From Chelydra serpentina (taxonomy: Eukaryota; Chordata; Testudines; Chelydridae): 64,000 nt of DNA. Within the stretch, counting starts at the first letter, position 1. Each line of letters starts with the position of its first letter. The notes under the pieces were generated by a model, which ran no database searches, was not told the DNA's origin, and saw nothing but the letters and a program-made list of their open reading frames with translations. Both the position numbers and the translations under genes were made by a program. The stretch covers positions 6,789,001 to 6,853,000 of the forward strand of contig JBAIAC010000027.1 in NCBI GenBank assembly GCA_037349315.1, given 5' to 3'. Shown in pieces: positions 33,486 to 44,960 of the stretch.

Positions 33486-34517
33486 GTGGTGATGGGTGTA
33501 TGAGCAGATAGAAAGGTAAATCTGCAGTATGAAATAGCATCAGTGGTAGGCAGATTATGTGGTCTCCGTCACTTCGGCTTTCCATGAAATCCCATGTGCC
33601 CTGTCCCAACTTATTTCGGTATTGATGGGCACATTTCCAACAGTGCGCTGCGCTTCTGTAGTGGAAGTACTCCCCATTATTGAGGTCAATGGGAGCCAGG
33701 CAGTTAAACCCACAGCACAGCTCTCTAATCTTGGCCCTGGAGTGTCTGGATTTGCTTGGATTTTTTTTAACTAGCAGAAGGTCCCAATTTGTCATTGATA
33801 CTTTGTCCCCACATAGCTGGGTCACCCTGGTCCTGCAGCATAGCATTTGCCGCTATTGTTACCACTCTGCCACCTCCACTGCCATGCAGTGATCCGTAAC
33901 TAGCCGTACCTAGCTGTTTCTCTCTAACCGTTGGCCTTCTGGCCTCCCCACCCTCACATCCCGACCATTCATGTACAGGGAATGTTCCATAATTAGTGGA
34001 ACTTCGGCATGGGAAAATGCCATTATTCCTGCCTAATAGCAGGAGTGAGGCCTTCGAAGGGACCTCAATTCATGCTGAAGTATCTCTCCACGTACTATGG
34101 CAGAGAGTCTCCAAGCCATATAATTTCAAGGGGGAATTGGGTACCTAAAATCCTTTGGGCATCTTTAAAAATCTCACCCTCCCATTCCTCTGCCTGCACC
34201 AACCCCCATTTTCTGGCCATGAAATGAAGACAGGAGGAGTGGGCATTCAAGAGGGCTTGAGATTTACTTCCACGCACTGCAACTGGTGGTAGACACATTT
34301 TGCTGGAGCCCAACAATCTTCCATCCCCTACCAGCAGTGGAGGAGCAAGGCCATAGTAGTTGTGGGTTTGGCCAGGGGTAGCCCTGATGTCCAGTGAAAG
34401 CCAAGCAGAGTGCATATTTCACCCTCCCCACATTGTTGCTATGTCATGGGATGACATTCTATCTTTGTAAAGGGATGAATAATAAACAGTCCGTGTCATC
34501 ACTACTACTACTGTTTT
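33486..34517. other. No recognised feature
   Basis: About 1 kb. The 148-codon minus-strand frame reaching into here (33400-33846) overlaps the MIR tail and has no domain. Confidence 0.4.
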
Positions 34518-34880
34518 AACATAACATAAGAACATAAGAATGGCCAGACTGGGTCAGAGCAAAGGTCCATCCAGCCTAGTATCCTGTCTGTGGACAGTGG
34601 CCAATGCCAGGTGCCCCAGAGGGAGTGAACCTAACAGGTAATGATCAAGTGATTTCTCTCCTGCCATCCATCACCCCCCTCTGACAAACAGAGACTAGGG
34701 ACACCATTCCTTACCCATCCTGGCTAATAGCCATTAATGGACTTAACCTCCATGAATTTATCTAGTTCTCTTTTAAACCTTGTTATAGTCCTAGCCTTCA
34801 CAACCTCCTCAGGCAAGGAGTTCCACAGGTTGACTGTGCGCTGTGTGAAGAAAAAATTCCTTTTATTTGTTTTAAACCTT
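34518..34880 (-). mobile_element. CR1 LINE 3' fragment, minus strand
   Basis: ATAAGAACATAAGAATGGCC, AGACTGGGTCAGAGCAAAGG, CATCCAGCCTAGTATCCTGT, GGACAGTGGCCAATGCCAGG, ATCCTGGCTAATAGCCATTA, ACCTCCTCAGGCAAGGAGTT and CCACAGGTTGACTGTGCGCT are the reversed CR1 3' UTR. It looks less diverged than the copy at 22882. Confidence 0.9.
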
Positions 34881-36141
34881 TTCATGACAATCTTATTCCA
34901 TGCAGGGCCTGGGGCTGGAATATATGTAAAGTATCAGCATCAGTAGAGAGACCTGGCTGGGCCTCCCAACTCATATCATATTTGCAGGATTTAAAAATGG
35001 GGGGGGAATGAAACAGCATTTTGATCTCTGGGGGAGGGAAAAAAGCTCCCATTATACCATACAGATGTAAAAGAAAATTCATCTTCGAAGGAGTCTTTAA
35101 ACCTTATGTTAAGAAAAATGCCTGGAATTAAGTTCCTAAAAAGCTACAAAAGCTGAACGGAAATATTATCAGGGCTTGAAATTAGATTTTTTTTTCTTTT
35201 TTTCAGGCGGTGATCTACTGATGGATTAGCTGGAAATCAGCAGTAAGTGATCTGTGCAATTTTTTTTTTATTTTTTTTTTAAGAAATATGCATTTGTTGA
35301 AGTTTAAATTGCAGGCAAAAACTGGCTTTGTGGATCAGGTCTGTCTGTCTCAGAATTGATATTGAATTTCAGTTTTGTTTTACGGTGGGTCATCTTCCTG
35401 CAAACCATGCCTACGGTTTTCCCAGAGAAATCTGAGTACAGTTTCAGCTGAGCTAGGGCTGAAAAGGAAAATTGTTCTTGGAGTGGATTCTAAATGGTCA
35501 AAGGCATGAGATGGATCTGATGGTTAGAAATGAAACGTCTCATCTGTCAGAAGTCAAGTAAATTTAAAAAAAATATATGCTGCTTTTTTTTGTTTTTTTG
35601 CTCGAAGTGTAGCAAAGTTGTTTTTTTTTTATCAAGATGCATTTATCAGCGCTGCTACCACCTAACTAACAGTAGGCATCCTGCCAATCATTTTATGGAA
35701 ATAGGCAAGGACTTTAATGTTTGGATGCCCATCTGAATCGGCTCTTGTTCATGTCAGCAGATCTGATGTGAAAGCAAAGGTGCCCCTATGCAGTGTAGTT
35801 ACCATCAAACATGTAAGTGTCAGCATTTTAAGGCAAGGAACACAATGCGGCTGATAGCCAATGTCACTGGTTTAACCTCTTTCAAAGACAGTATATCATG
35901 CGGTCTTTTCCTATTTCTTGTCTCTTTGGGATTTGTTATGCTAGAAATACTCCTTCACATAATTATCGGTGTACCTGTATACATTACTAACTGTTCCTCT
36001 TTGCCTGTTCCACAGGTCTTAACATATTCTTTAGTTTGGGATCTAATGTAGTCTTTTAAAACATTATTTTGAAATCGCGACTTTACAGGTTCTGACTAGC
36101 CTACAGCTGCCCTAGAGTCAAACAAAGCCTGGTCTGTTACT
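34881..36141. other. No recognised feature
   Basis: T-rich tracts near 35188-35205, 35261-35282 and 35583-35630. No gene or transposon ends recognised. Confidence 0.4.
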
Positions 36142-36560
36142 TTCATAGATTCCAAGGCCAGAAGGGATCACTGTGATCATCTAGTCTGACCTCCTGTAGA
36201 ACACAGGCCAGCAACGATTTTAAAAATGCTAAATAGCGTAGGGCCAAGTCCAGATCCCTCTTGGATCCCTCTAGAAATGCATCCGCTCAATGATGATTCC
36301 CCATTTATAAGTATATTTTGAGACCTATTTATTGGTCCGCCTTCCATCCATTTAATGGGCACCACGTCAATATTATATTTGTCTAGCGTTTTAATCAAAA
36401 TGTTGTGTTGTACCAAGTCCTATGCCTTGCAAGAGTCTAAATATATTCTATCAACACTATTACCTTTATCAACCAAACTTGTAATCTCATCAGAAAAAGA
36501 TATCAAGTTAGTTTGACAGGATCTGTTTTCCATAAGCCCATATTTATGCATACTTACCCG
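36142..36560 (-). pseudogene. Broken CR1 LINE: reverse transcriptase piece joined to 3' tail
   Basis: Reading the minus strand, 36560-36177 encodes part of a CR1 reverse transcriptase. An N-rich CQTNLISFSDEI stretch is followed by LVDKGNSV, then motif A as IYLDSCKA, a TAG stop at 36422-36420 where the family has a Phe before the conserved Asp, then DLVQHNILIKTLDKY, NRSQNILINGESS and GIQEGSGLGPTLF, which corresponds to the family's PQGS-type motif with its Pro and Gln changed. The frame then runs straight into a CR1 3' end (TCTAGTCTGACCTCCTGTAG near 36180). So the catalytic FADD region, the rest of the ORF and most of the UTR are deleted. Endonuclease and ORF1 are absent. In CR1, this enzyme copies its own RNA at a nicked target; this copy cannot. 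Confidence 0.85.
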
Positions 36561-36871
36561 TTTCAGATGCACTGGGCTTGTTTGGACAATGATGTTTTGC
36601 TAGCTATGTGGAACTTTGCTGTGGCAGGTTTTTTTTATTTCAGAGTTAAGATGGTAGACCTCAGTTTTTATACGTAGTGATGACAGCGGCTGATTTAGTC
36701 TTCGTGTAGATGATCAAGGATACCTAGAGCTTGGAATGGGTACTTTTCTGGTCTATACACAACCTAAATAAAGATGCAGTTGGGAAAGCTGATTACAGTC
36801 TTGATTTTAGTGGGACTATTCACGTGTGTAAAGTTCAGCACAAAGAGTGCTCTGTTGAATCGGGGGCTAAG

Positions 36872-36996
36872 CTAGGGTGACCAGACAGCAAATATGAAAA
36901 ATCGGGACGGGGTGGGGAAGTAATAGGAGCCTATATAAGAAAAAGACCCCAAAATTGGGACTGTCCCTATAAAATCAGGACATCTGGTCACCCTAG
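36872..36996. mobile_element. Intact short MITE, hAT-like
   Basis: 125 bp. CTAGGGTGACCAGACAGC at the left; the reverse complement at the right reads CTAGGGTGACCAGATGTCC. The flanks share GGCTAAG (the eight bases are GGGCTAAG and AGGCTAAG), fitting an 8-bp hAT duplication. Interior: AATCGGGACGGGGTGGGG, GGAGCCTATATAAGAAAAAG, AATTGGGACTGTCCC. Well preserved, so relatively young. Confidence 0.88.
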
Positions 36997-37776
36997 GCTA
37001 AGCAAGTAACTTTTGTATAATATTCAGGTAGAAGCAAGTTGCAATCAAACTGGTCTGAGTCATACTTGGTGTATCCAAAGCATGGGAGGAGGGGGGGAAA
37101 TGGTAAGCATTCTTGTAGTTCCGGACTGTTAATCTGAATGTATAAATTGGGTGTGCAAATGGCCTTAGGTTAGCCAGCCATGAACATCTCACCAACTCAT
37201 TTTTTTCTCTTTTTCAATGCTACAAAAAAAAAAGTATTCACCATCCAATAGGAAACTGATATTTTGGCTGCTGAACTGATTTTTGTCTATTGGTTGTTTT
37301 GCAAATAGATTGACAGTAATGAATATGACTGTATCTGTATATATCTTTTTTACTCTTCATTTTATCATCAGCAAGATATGTGAACTTTCCAAATACTAGT
37401 TGTGACCTTTTAAAACCCTTTTTTTTTTTTTTTTTTTTTTTTTGGAGAGGGGTGGGAGGGACCTCTTATTGTTACCTGCATCATTATTTTGTTTAAAATC
37501 CCAAAATAGTAACCATTCATTATAAAATCATGACCGACCCATTTCTTTTCCTGGGAGATTTTTGAAGGATTGGGATGGTGCTTGAAAGGTCATCTTTAGA
37601 AAGGATGGAGTAGTCTTCCTCATTTTTTCCCCTTATACTGCAGAAGCCAATTAGGTTATGCAGAAAACACTAGAAATGGTTGCTGATTTTGTTGTCTTGG
37701 TGACTTTTGCTTTTAAATTATAGTTAAGAACTACTGGAGTTTGAGATGAGTATTTTTTTTTCTTTATATGGTATAA
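36997..37776. other. No recognised gene
   Basis: Unique AT-rich sequence containing a 25-base T run at 37419-37443. Confidence 0.4.
37419..37443. repeat. Poly(T) run, 25 bases
   Basis: Uninterrupted T run followed by GGAGAGGGG. No recognisable retroelement body is attached on either side, so this is a homopolymer rather than a proven poly(A) tail. Confidence 0.9.
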
Positions 37777-37903
37777 GGCCCCGATTCATCAATTCATCTC
37801 TATTCGGCAAAGCATTTAAGCATGTGCTTATCCCCATTAACCTTGATGGGGCTGAAGCATATGCTTAAAGCTAAGCAGCTGTTCAAGTGTTTTGCTAAAT
37901 AGG
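37777..37903. mobile_element. Palindromic MITE
   Basis: GGCAAAGCATTTAAGCATGT and GCATATGCTTAAAGC with AAGTGTTTTGCTAAATAGG form opposed arms around CCCCATTAACCTTGATGGGG. Left end GGCCCCGATTC. Shares the AAGCAC/ATGCTTAA core with 134-301. Confidence 0.7.
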
Positions 37904-38636
37904 AATGAACGTAATTGTATACTTACCTGCTGTACTGAATTGGAGCCTATATACATGAATGTATAGTTAACATCAGCTGATCACAGCACCTACATAAAAT
38001 GGAACATGAACATCACAATGTTTGGACTTGATCTGAAGTATACGTCACTGTATCTTGGGTTTAATTTCCCACCTGCTAAAATCTTTCTTGTGAGTTAATT
38101 ATAAATAAGTAGTTAGTTTATAGTACTACTGCTTTGTACTTATATATCACCGATTTATTTATTTGTTTATGTATTCGTGTTTTGATTTCCCACATCCCCA
38201 AAAAGAGGAGAATTAGCAAACAAAAAAGGACAAATAACAAATTAGGCAAGGAATGGAAAGGGGGCAGGGAGGAAAAGGGAGAGCTAGGAATTAGACCTTC
38301 CCTTACTTAGATTGCCTGTTCCAGCCCAGAAACAAAGGTTTGTGTTTATCATTGAACCCACCCTAACCAACAGGGCAAGTGCTTTGCTAAACATTCAAAA
38401 CTCGACTATGTTTAACACTGATTAAACAGAAAATTATAGTTTGTTCGCACTGATCTCCATATAGATAACCGTGTGTGGGCCTTGACGAAACAGACTGGGG
38501 CAGGAGATGTGGGTCTCCCCACACAGATTTTGGGACTATCCCAGGATACGGCCCTGTTGGCTAGAAGAAGGTGATCTAGTACCTTCCTTCCAAACGAAGG
38601 AACCTCTCCATAGATGACAGCATTTCAAAAGGCCTC
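37904..38636. other. No recognised feature
   Basis: AT-rich unique sequence. Confidence 0.4.
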
Positions 38637-38862
38637 AGGCCTTGTTTGTGCTTCAAAGGGTTTGCTGTACTGGGAAACAGCTGTACTGGGAAACCCTCCT
38701 CATGGAGAGACTGCTTATAGCAGTTCCCTGAGTGAAATAAACTAAACCAGTTTTTTGGTGGTATAACTGTGTCTACGTTAGGGCTTTTGTCAGCATAGCT
38801 GATTTTTCACACCCAACCGATGTAGGTATGCTGACAAAACTTTTAATTTTAGACCAGGCCTA
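38637..38862. mobile_element. MITE with AGGCCTTGT-type ends
   Basis: The left end AGGCCTTGTTTGTGCT mirrors the right end (reverse complement TAGGCCTGGTCTAAAAT). The interior has GTGTCTACGTTAGGGCTTTT and TTTCACACCCAACCGATGTA. A 16-bp unit, GCTGTACTGGGAAAC plus one base, is duplicated in tandem at 38664-38695. Confidence 0.65.
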
Positions 38863-38962
38863 AGTGACTTACTGAATGTCACACAGTTGAAGAGCCAGGA
38901 ACAGAACTTAGGAGTCCCAATGCCCTGTTATGTGCTCTAACCACTAGGCAATGTCACCTCTC
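38863..38962 (-). repeat. MIR head half, minus strand
   Basis: AAGTGACTTACTGAATGTCA, AGAGCCAGGAACAGAACTTA, GGAGTCCCAATGCCCTGTTA, GCTCTAACCACTAGGCAATG. It abuts the MITE directly, so the MITE probably inserted into, or replaced, the core half. Confidence 0.7.
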
Positions 38963-39749
38963 CTAGTTGGCTTGGTTCCCAATGCTATTCAATTCTCAGA
39001 AGAAACTTGGGAGGTATCACCTAATGCCAAATGCATACGTGTTGTTGCCTGCAGGGACCCCTGGGATGATCTTGATGGGGCAAAGCTCAACCTCTTTCAA
39101 AGCCAATCTAAACTTTTCTGGGCCCGACCAGTCTTGACCACGGTGTGTGTAATGGAATGTAGAAAAACTAGCATCATTAATCTCCTCGACTGTAGCCTGG
39201 GCGTTTCAGTTGAGTAGATTTCCTTGTGGGAGAGGGGCCTGGAGTTTAGCTGTGTGTTTTCCCAGCAGCATGGCATTTCCCACCTTTGTCTGTGTCTTCT
39301 AAACCATTTGCTTTAATGTGTGGAATCAAGCGGGGTATAGCTCAGGTGTCTTTTTCCATCACGTAGCAGGATTTTATTCCAGCAGATACCTTCATGGGAC
39401 GATCTGGGACAGTTGATTTATCATCTCAACAAATTAAGCAATCGACCTGGATGTACTTCATCGAGGTCTCCTTCAACTTGTTGCTGTTAATTTGCATAAG
39501 ATTTTCCCCAGTTTATTGTAGTCTAGGGTTTTTTGCGGGGAGAGGGGGAGGGAGAGGTCATCCTAACCTAAAACAAGGAATTTTTTTTCTTGGGTTATCC
39601 GCAGGAACTGCTCTGACCAGCAGAGACGTTCAGCAGTGCTTCTCTAGTCCGTTCCAAGAGCATTGCAAGGTGTATTCTCTGGCAGCAGCCAGACTTGTGC
39701 AGCTGTTGACACTAGAAGTGATTAACACCGGTAGGACAGTGAGAGGGAA
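38963..39749. other. No recognised feature
   Basis: Unique-looking sequence. The 119-codon frame at 39394-39753 has no domain. Confidence 0.4.
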
Positions 39750-40060
39750 ATAAATAACATCCTAATCTCTAGCGCCATCATTCCTTTGATGAGAACAAAA
39801 AATATGAAGACTGAAAGATCAAAATAACTGTATTAGAGCATGAAAAGGGAAACGCTCTTTTAACAACCGCTGTTCAGATATATCTCCTTAGATCTGACAC
39901 GCTGTAATATATTTGTACCACAGATATATATTAGGGGGTAAAGCTGGTGATTAATTTGCTTTACCTTTTCAGAGCATATACATAAAAACCTACATTAGTA
40001 GAATTAGCATTTTACCTATCTTTGAAGATTTTTGCTTTGAAATGTATAAAGTCGTGTCGG
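39750..40060. promoter_or_regulatory. Candidate conserved non-coding element
   Basis: Repeat-free AT-rich block with AACATCCTAATCTCTAGCGC, AAAGGGAAACGCTCTTTTAA, CTGGTGATTAATTTGCTTTA and CATTAGTAGAATTAGCATTT. Texture-based call. Confidence 0.25.
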
Positions 40061-40815
40061 TTTTATGTTTCTCCGAAGGATATGTTTTTTTCCTACCACG
40101 CACATCCCCCACCCCCTCCCTGGTTCATGCGTGTGGTGTAGGCAGAGATGTTCTGGGTTTTGTCTCTAATTACTGCATCACCACCCTCTAGGGTGTTGCT
40201 TTAGCTGCTGCCCATGTTCACCCCCCTTGACTCATAATTGTTGTTGAAGCTTCTGAGACTAGAGATCAAAGTATTCATGACATTCATGTTCCTGTCAATG
40301 GTCTTATCATTAAAGAAGCAACTATATTTCGAGAGACATTTCCTCCCCTTAGGAGCACAAGTCAAACTTGGCTCACTTTTTTCCCCCATTTGTGGCATTG
40401 CTGTAAGGATGTCCTGGTGCATAAAGCAGCATGCATGATAGACTTAGGTGCAATAGGGCAAGAATCGATGCTTATGCTTCCTCCTGATGCCGAAATAATA
40501 CACAGTGCTACTCAATTGTGGCTTTCGCAAAACGGACAGGATTAAAAATGCTATTTAAAATAAAAAATCCCTCCCCCATCTGAGTTGAAATTCCTTACGT
40601 GACCAAACCGGAAAGGACTTTGAAACAGACATTTTCTTTTCACCATCTATGCCGTTTGCTTACTGCATTTCATTCCGCTTAGCAGGGAAAGGCTGGGCAG
40701 CTAAAGTGCTATGACTGCTGCTCATTAAACCCCGCTCAGTCATGGTTTTGCTTTTTGTCTTTTGTCATAAACTGAGGTATTGAGTTATTTGGGGAAGGGG
40801 ACCTGTCTTTCTTTT
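40061..40815. other. No recognised feature
   Basis: Unique-looking sequence. Confidence 0.4.
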
Positions 40816-40897
40816 CATGTGTGTGCCCAGCACAATGGGACCTGATGCCCAACTGGGTCCTTTAGGTGATACTAGAATACCAATAAATAAGAATAAG
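40816..40897 (+). repeat. MIR-type SINE tail
   Basis: GTGCCCAGCACAATGGGACC, TGATGCCCAACTGGGTCCTT, TAGGTGATACTAGAATACCA, ATAAATAAGAATAAG. Same module as 16160-16262. Confidence 0.6.
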
Positions 40898-41187
40898 GTA
40901 AGTGAGCTGGTCAGTTCCTTTTACTTGACCTTCTTCTCTTGCTTGGCACATTGTGTTTCGGTTTCCAGCACTACAAGGAAGTTTTGACATTTTGCTTTCT
41001 AAAGATTTTTTTTCCCATCCATTTAAAAACCATCCAAAACATCTCTTTTGAATTAAGTGCTATAAACTAGCCTCCTCCCTCTTTGTTATCGCAGCCTAAA
41101 TTTGGGACTTAACCCTGCCCCTTGAACTGGAATTTAAGTAATTGAAGTGCCACTTTATTTGGAAAACAGATCACACGTGCATTATCT

Positions 41188-41254
41188 CACATTGTGCTAG
41201 GCTCTGCGCATGCACAAAAGAAAGACAGTCCCAGCCCTGAACAGCTTACAATCG
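41188..41254 (-). repeat. MIR-type SINE tail fragment, minus strand
   Basis: CACATTGTGCTAGGCTCTGC, AGACAGTCCCAGCCCTGAAC, AGCTTACAATC: reversed tail module. Confidence 0.6.
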
Positions 41255-42384
41255 CATGACTTCATGGGCTTGTTCCTATCAATATGGTAACCTGGCACTT
41301 CAGTTGTCTTGGGACTTTATGGCCACAGCTGGGATAGAACTCTCCTATTCCCTGCTCCAGACACACAATCCCGTATCATTTGAGCTAAAGAAGAATCTTA
41401 TTTTGCTGCTTGCAGTAGACAGCAAAAAACCACTGAACCCTCTACTATCAATGTTAGCCATTTCACTGCAACGCTGAGGCAGCCAGTGGTGTGTTGAGAC
41501 TTTTACGACTGCATATGTTGAACCTCAAAATGTTTCTCTATTCCTCCGTATTAATGATTTTCCATATAGACATGTGTATATAAGATGATGTGCAATAGGC
41601 ACCATTACAAATGCCTGTTTGCGCCACTCCTCTCATTACCTTTGCAATATTCCACATACTTAAACTGTTCAGTTGTTTTTTCTTATTTTAACTACTGCAT
41701 TTGGTCCAGTTCAATGTCCAATTTTTCAGAGTTACCCCTAGGCCTCGGCTTTGGGATAGCCAGGGGATGATGCATTAGAAGTAACTAAGCTAGATGGAGT
41801 ATATGGAAGGGAGGGAAAGTAGAGTCGCTCACAGTCAGGTGTGTGTATACAGAGGGTTTTCTTTTTACTTCGGTTATTTATTTTTAGAGTGCGTTTGGTG
41901 CCTGTGAAAGTGCCGGATGAACAGTCTTGGGGACGGAGATCCTCTGTCTGTCCACAGGGCTGGTTGAGAAGGGGACGGTGTCAATTCAAGCTTTCCACAA
42001 GATTGCTGCCCCGGACCAACGTGTCTCTGCCCTGGGCTGGAGAGGCCAGTTTTAAGTGTGAGAAAGTAGTTCCTCCTTACAGTTCTTGGCCTCTCTGTTG
42101 TGGTTGTTACCGCTGGTGTTTGTGGTTGTGGCTTTGAGATGAGGAAACCTGTCCATTACAACAATACATTACACAGTCATCAAGCATGGTAATGACATCC
42201 AGTCTTGAGCACCATGGGCTGCATTTGAACCAGCAGCCTAGACAGGCCAGGCTGTGTCTCTCTTTTCCTGAGGGGACTTTGTGACTTGGGATATCAAGTC
42301 CTTCCACTTTAATTGTGGTATTGTATGAAATGATTGCTGGTTGGTGGTAACCCCCACACACGTTGTCAACAGTACATGTTGCAA
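41255..42384. other. No recognised feature
   Basis: Unique-looking sequence. The frame at 41841-42137 is followed by T/G-rich sequence and has no domain. Confidence 0.4.
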
Positions 42385-42408
42385 ACACACACACACACAC
42401 ACACACTA
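42385..42408. repeat. (AC)n microsatellite, 12 units
   Basis: Uninterrupted AC dinucleotides. Confidence 0.95.
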
Positions 42409-42544
42409 AAATTGAGTTCACAACACAGTCTGTAATGTCCAGGTTAAGGGGAAGGTGAATATCTGCTCACTCTATGGTTGTATAGTTTCTTGATCCCAGC
42501 CAAGTCTAAGGTTGTTGCGTGGAAGTTTGAGAGTATGTATGCAT

Positions 42545-42566
42545 GAGAGAGAGAGAGAGAGAGAGA
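42545..42566. repeat. (GA)n microsatellite, 11 units
   Basis: Uninterrupted GA dinucleotides, 136 bp after the AC run. Confidence 0.95.
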
Positions 42567-42727
42567 AACTCACCCCTTTACAAAAACTGGGGGAGGAGAG
42601 GCAGAAAGGAAAAAGATTAATGATTTAGTAGATTAAAAGCACTAGGCTTAAACATATGGAATCAAGCTCTAACTTTCTCCCCTACATGAAATGATTCTTG
42701 TAATTCAAACTCATTCCCTACTGTATG

Positions 42728-42739
42728 GCCATCTAGTGT
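42728..42739 (-). promoter_or_regulatory. CTCF-like core, one mismatch (weak)
   Basis: GCCATCTAGTGT matches the reverse CTCF core GCCMYCTRSTGG at eleven of twelve positions. On the opposite strand to the site at 21233. Confidence 0.2.
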
Positions 42740-42889
42740 GACAAACCCAGCACCACCTAATTTGACACAGTTTGCAGTTTATGCTCGGGCAGCAGAATCC
42801 CTGGGTCTTTGAGAGCATAAATTACCAATCCCCCCCAGTGGGTGTTTCCTTCAGATCAGGGGCCATCACAGCTTCCCGCATAAGTGCAC

Positions 42890-43130
42890 CGCTTACGCCA
42901 AGAAAAGGAGAAAAGCATTTTCAGAAAGATGTGGCGTCCACTTGAAAAAAGTCCTCCTTCCTCCCCATGCATTTTCCTTCCCAGGTTGCTTTTAAATGTT
43001 TCATGATTATTTTCGCATGCCGTATCTAACATGCCTTGGGAACAATATCTCGTGCACGGGTCAAAAGCTGGGAGAACTGATTTTCTTTATTTTATTTATG
43101 CACGTAGCGTAAGAACTTGGAAAAGATCTT
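42890..43130. other. Possible conserved non-coding block
   Basis: Repeat-free with ACCGCTTACGCCAAG, TTTTCGCATGCCGTATC, ATCTCGTGCACGGGTCA and TATGCACGTAGCGTAAG: more CpGs than the surroundings. Weak candidate. Confidence 0.2.
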
Positions 43131-44479
43131 TGTCCTGCCTTAATTTCTTTTCTGGGGTGGGGGTGTGTGGAATGGGGTGTGTGTGTGTGGAATTATCTGA
43201 ACCTTAAATCCATTATTTCTCTGCCAGGGAAGGAGCGTGGGAATGACAATTCAAGTACAAATCTCTATTAGAAGGCTCCATACTTAAGGAATATGATCGT
43301 TGCTATTTATTATTTGTATTGTGCCATTGTACTTATGTACGCGTCTCTCCTTACTGCTGCGTGGAGAGTGGACTTCATGATCATTTAGATAGTGAGCCAA
43401 GTTGGTCAGCTACACGCTGATAACACGTCAGAGTTGAGCCTTTTAGATACATACAGGAAGGTGGCCGTCACTCCTCCAATGAAGTGGGGCACTTGGGTTC
43501 TAATGGTGCCACCCAGATGCATTGCACTGAATTCATTCAGGTCCTTTACCTGAGATGCTTAACCTTTAGCAGCATTAAGAGCTACCTGACTGGAGACTGG
43601 ATCCCTTCAAGTCACTTTTGCTGAGTCATCTCCTTAGTGGAATGTCCAGCTGTTTCCATGTCCTGTCAATAAAACCGCTTCTGGGCAGAAAGGGCGCCTT
43701 CGTAGTGTTCTGGCAGTAAGAGGATTAAAATGGTGTCTGTGTTAGGAACAAGCTCTGGTAGAGCTGGGAAAGGGCTGTGATGTTCCATTGGTCTAAATGG
43801 ATTTTTCTTACAATTTTCTTGCTCATCAGTAACGACAGGACACACTTTTATTTCCACTATAGGGAAATTGCAGTTTTCACCCAGAGATCTCAGATGGCTT
43901 GAGGGGAGGGGGTTGAACTTGGGATCCATATTTCTCAGCTGAAATGCCCTTTCGCTGTAATGACTCAAACCAAAACCCTGGAGTCAAACAGTCCTGCTCT
44001 GCAGCATGTTAGAAATCTGCTCATCCACATAAAACCAGGTTCTGTTGTGAAGTTAGTGAAGTTGGTTCCTCACCCCCTACTTTTAGTCAGCTTTCCATGC
44101 GGTGTCCTGTTTAAGCTTGCTGGGGAAGTGGCCATGCCGTTTTCTGTCTTCTGTGAAGCACCGACCAGGCTTTTGGGAACAACAAAATAATACCCTGGTT
44201 GTGACGGTGTGCATAAAACACAGTTTGCTCTTTCAAGACCGTGGACTGGCATGGAAAGCCTCCTTGGCAAAGAGTCTCTCTAGGGTGTGCCAACGCCTTT
44301 ACTTGCTCCCTACCCCTGCGTCTTTCCAAACCCTCTTGGAGAGTGTGCGAGAGATGCTAACAGGAGGAGAAAGTGGAGGGAGCTCTCCTGTTTCCTAAAC
44401 CATCCTCAGCAGCACCAGAGAATCCTGCCACACCAACTTCATGATGAGTTTCTCTCACAGAGTCCTCGGATTTGGGAGC
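43131..44479. other. No recognised gene
   Basis: A GT-rich stretch at 43155-43190. Around 43490-43560 a faint MIR-like string (TTGGGTTCTAATGGTGCCAC) is too decayed to call. Overlapping frames on both strands at 43960-44400 have no domain. Confidence 0.35.
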
Positions 44480-44960
44480 AGGGAAAGAACTTTATAAAAT
44501 TCTCCACAACCAGTCGAGCGGAACCTATTTTCTCTCACAATGCAATTAACGGCACCAACATTTACAAAATATGATTACAAGCGCTTTGGTTAAGTAGAGG
44601 AAAGTATATTAGATAGCAGCGAGGGGTTGATCTTAATGTGCATTTTTTCGAGAGACTTGCATTTTCTTTGTGCAAATAAAGAGGCCCTAAATTCTCCATA
44701 GGCACTAAAATCAATGCAGTGGAACCATGATAACAAACACAGGCTCCACTTTTTGCTACATCCCCCAATTAATTAAGCCTTTCACGGGCATGTAATTAGG
44801 AACATTAGCAAGTCATAAAATTGCCGTGAGTCTCTAAATTATGTGCTGGCCCTCAGCAATTTGTTTTTAATTCCTTTTGAAGACAATGGCACTGCGGGGC
44901 CCCATAGATCTTCATAGCAGCCTACTGTTTACTTCTTTATGGCTCTATGAAGATCTAACT
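44480..44960. promoter_or_regulatory. Candidate conserved non-coding block with hairpin
   Basis: About 480 bp, repeat-free, with AATGCAATTAACGGCACC, TGATTACAAGCGCTTTGG, CCCAATTAATTAAGCC and GGCATGTAATTAGGAAC: dense TAATTA-type cores and retained CpGs. It ends in a 13-bp perfect inverted repeat at 44905-44917 and 44945-44957. The best enhancer-like texture in the window, though conservation is not visible here. Confidence 0.35.

Noticed and set aside
33400..33846. 148-codon minus-strand frame
   Set aside because: Overlaps a MIR copy at its end and shows no domain.
37419..37443. Poly(T) as the tail of a processed pseudogene on the minus strand
   Set aside because: No gene-like sequence or target duplication is recognisable next to it.
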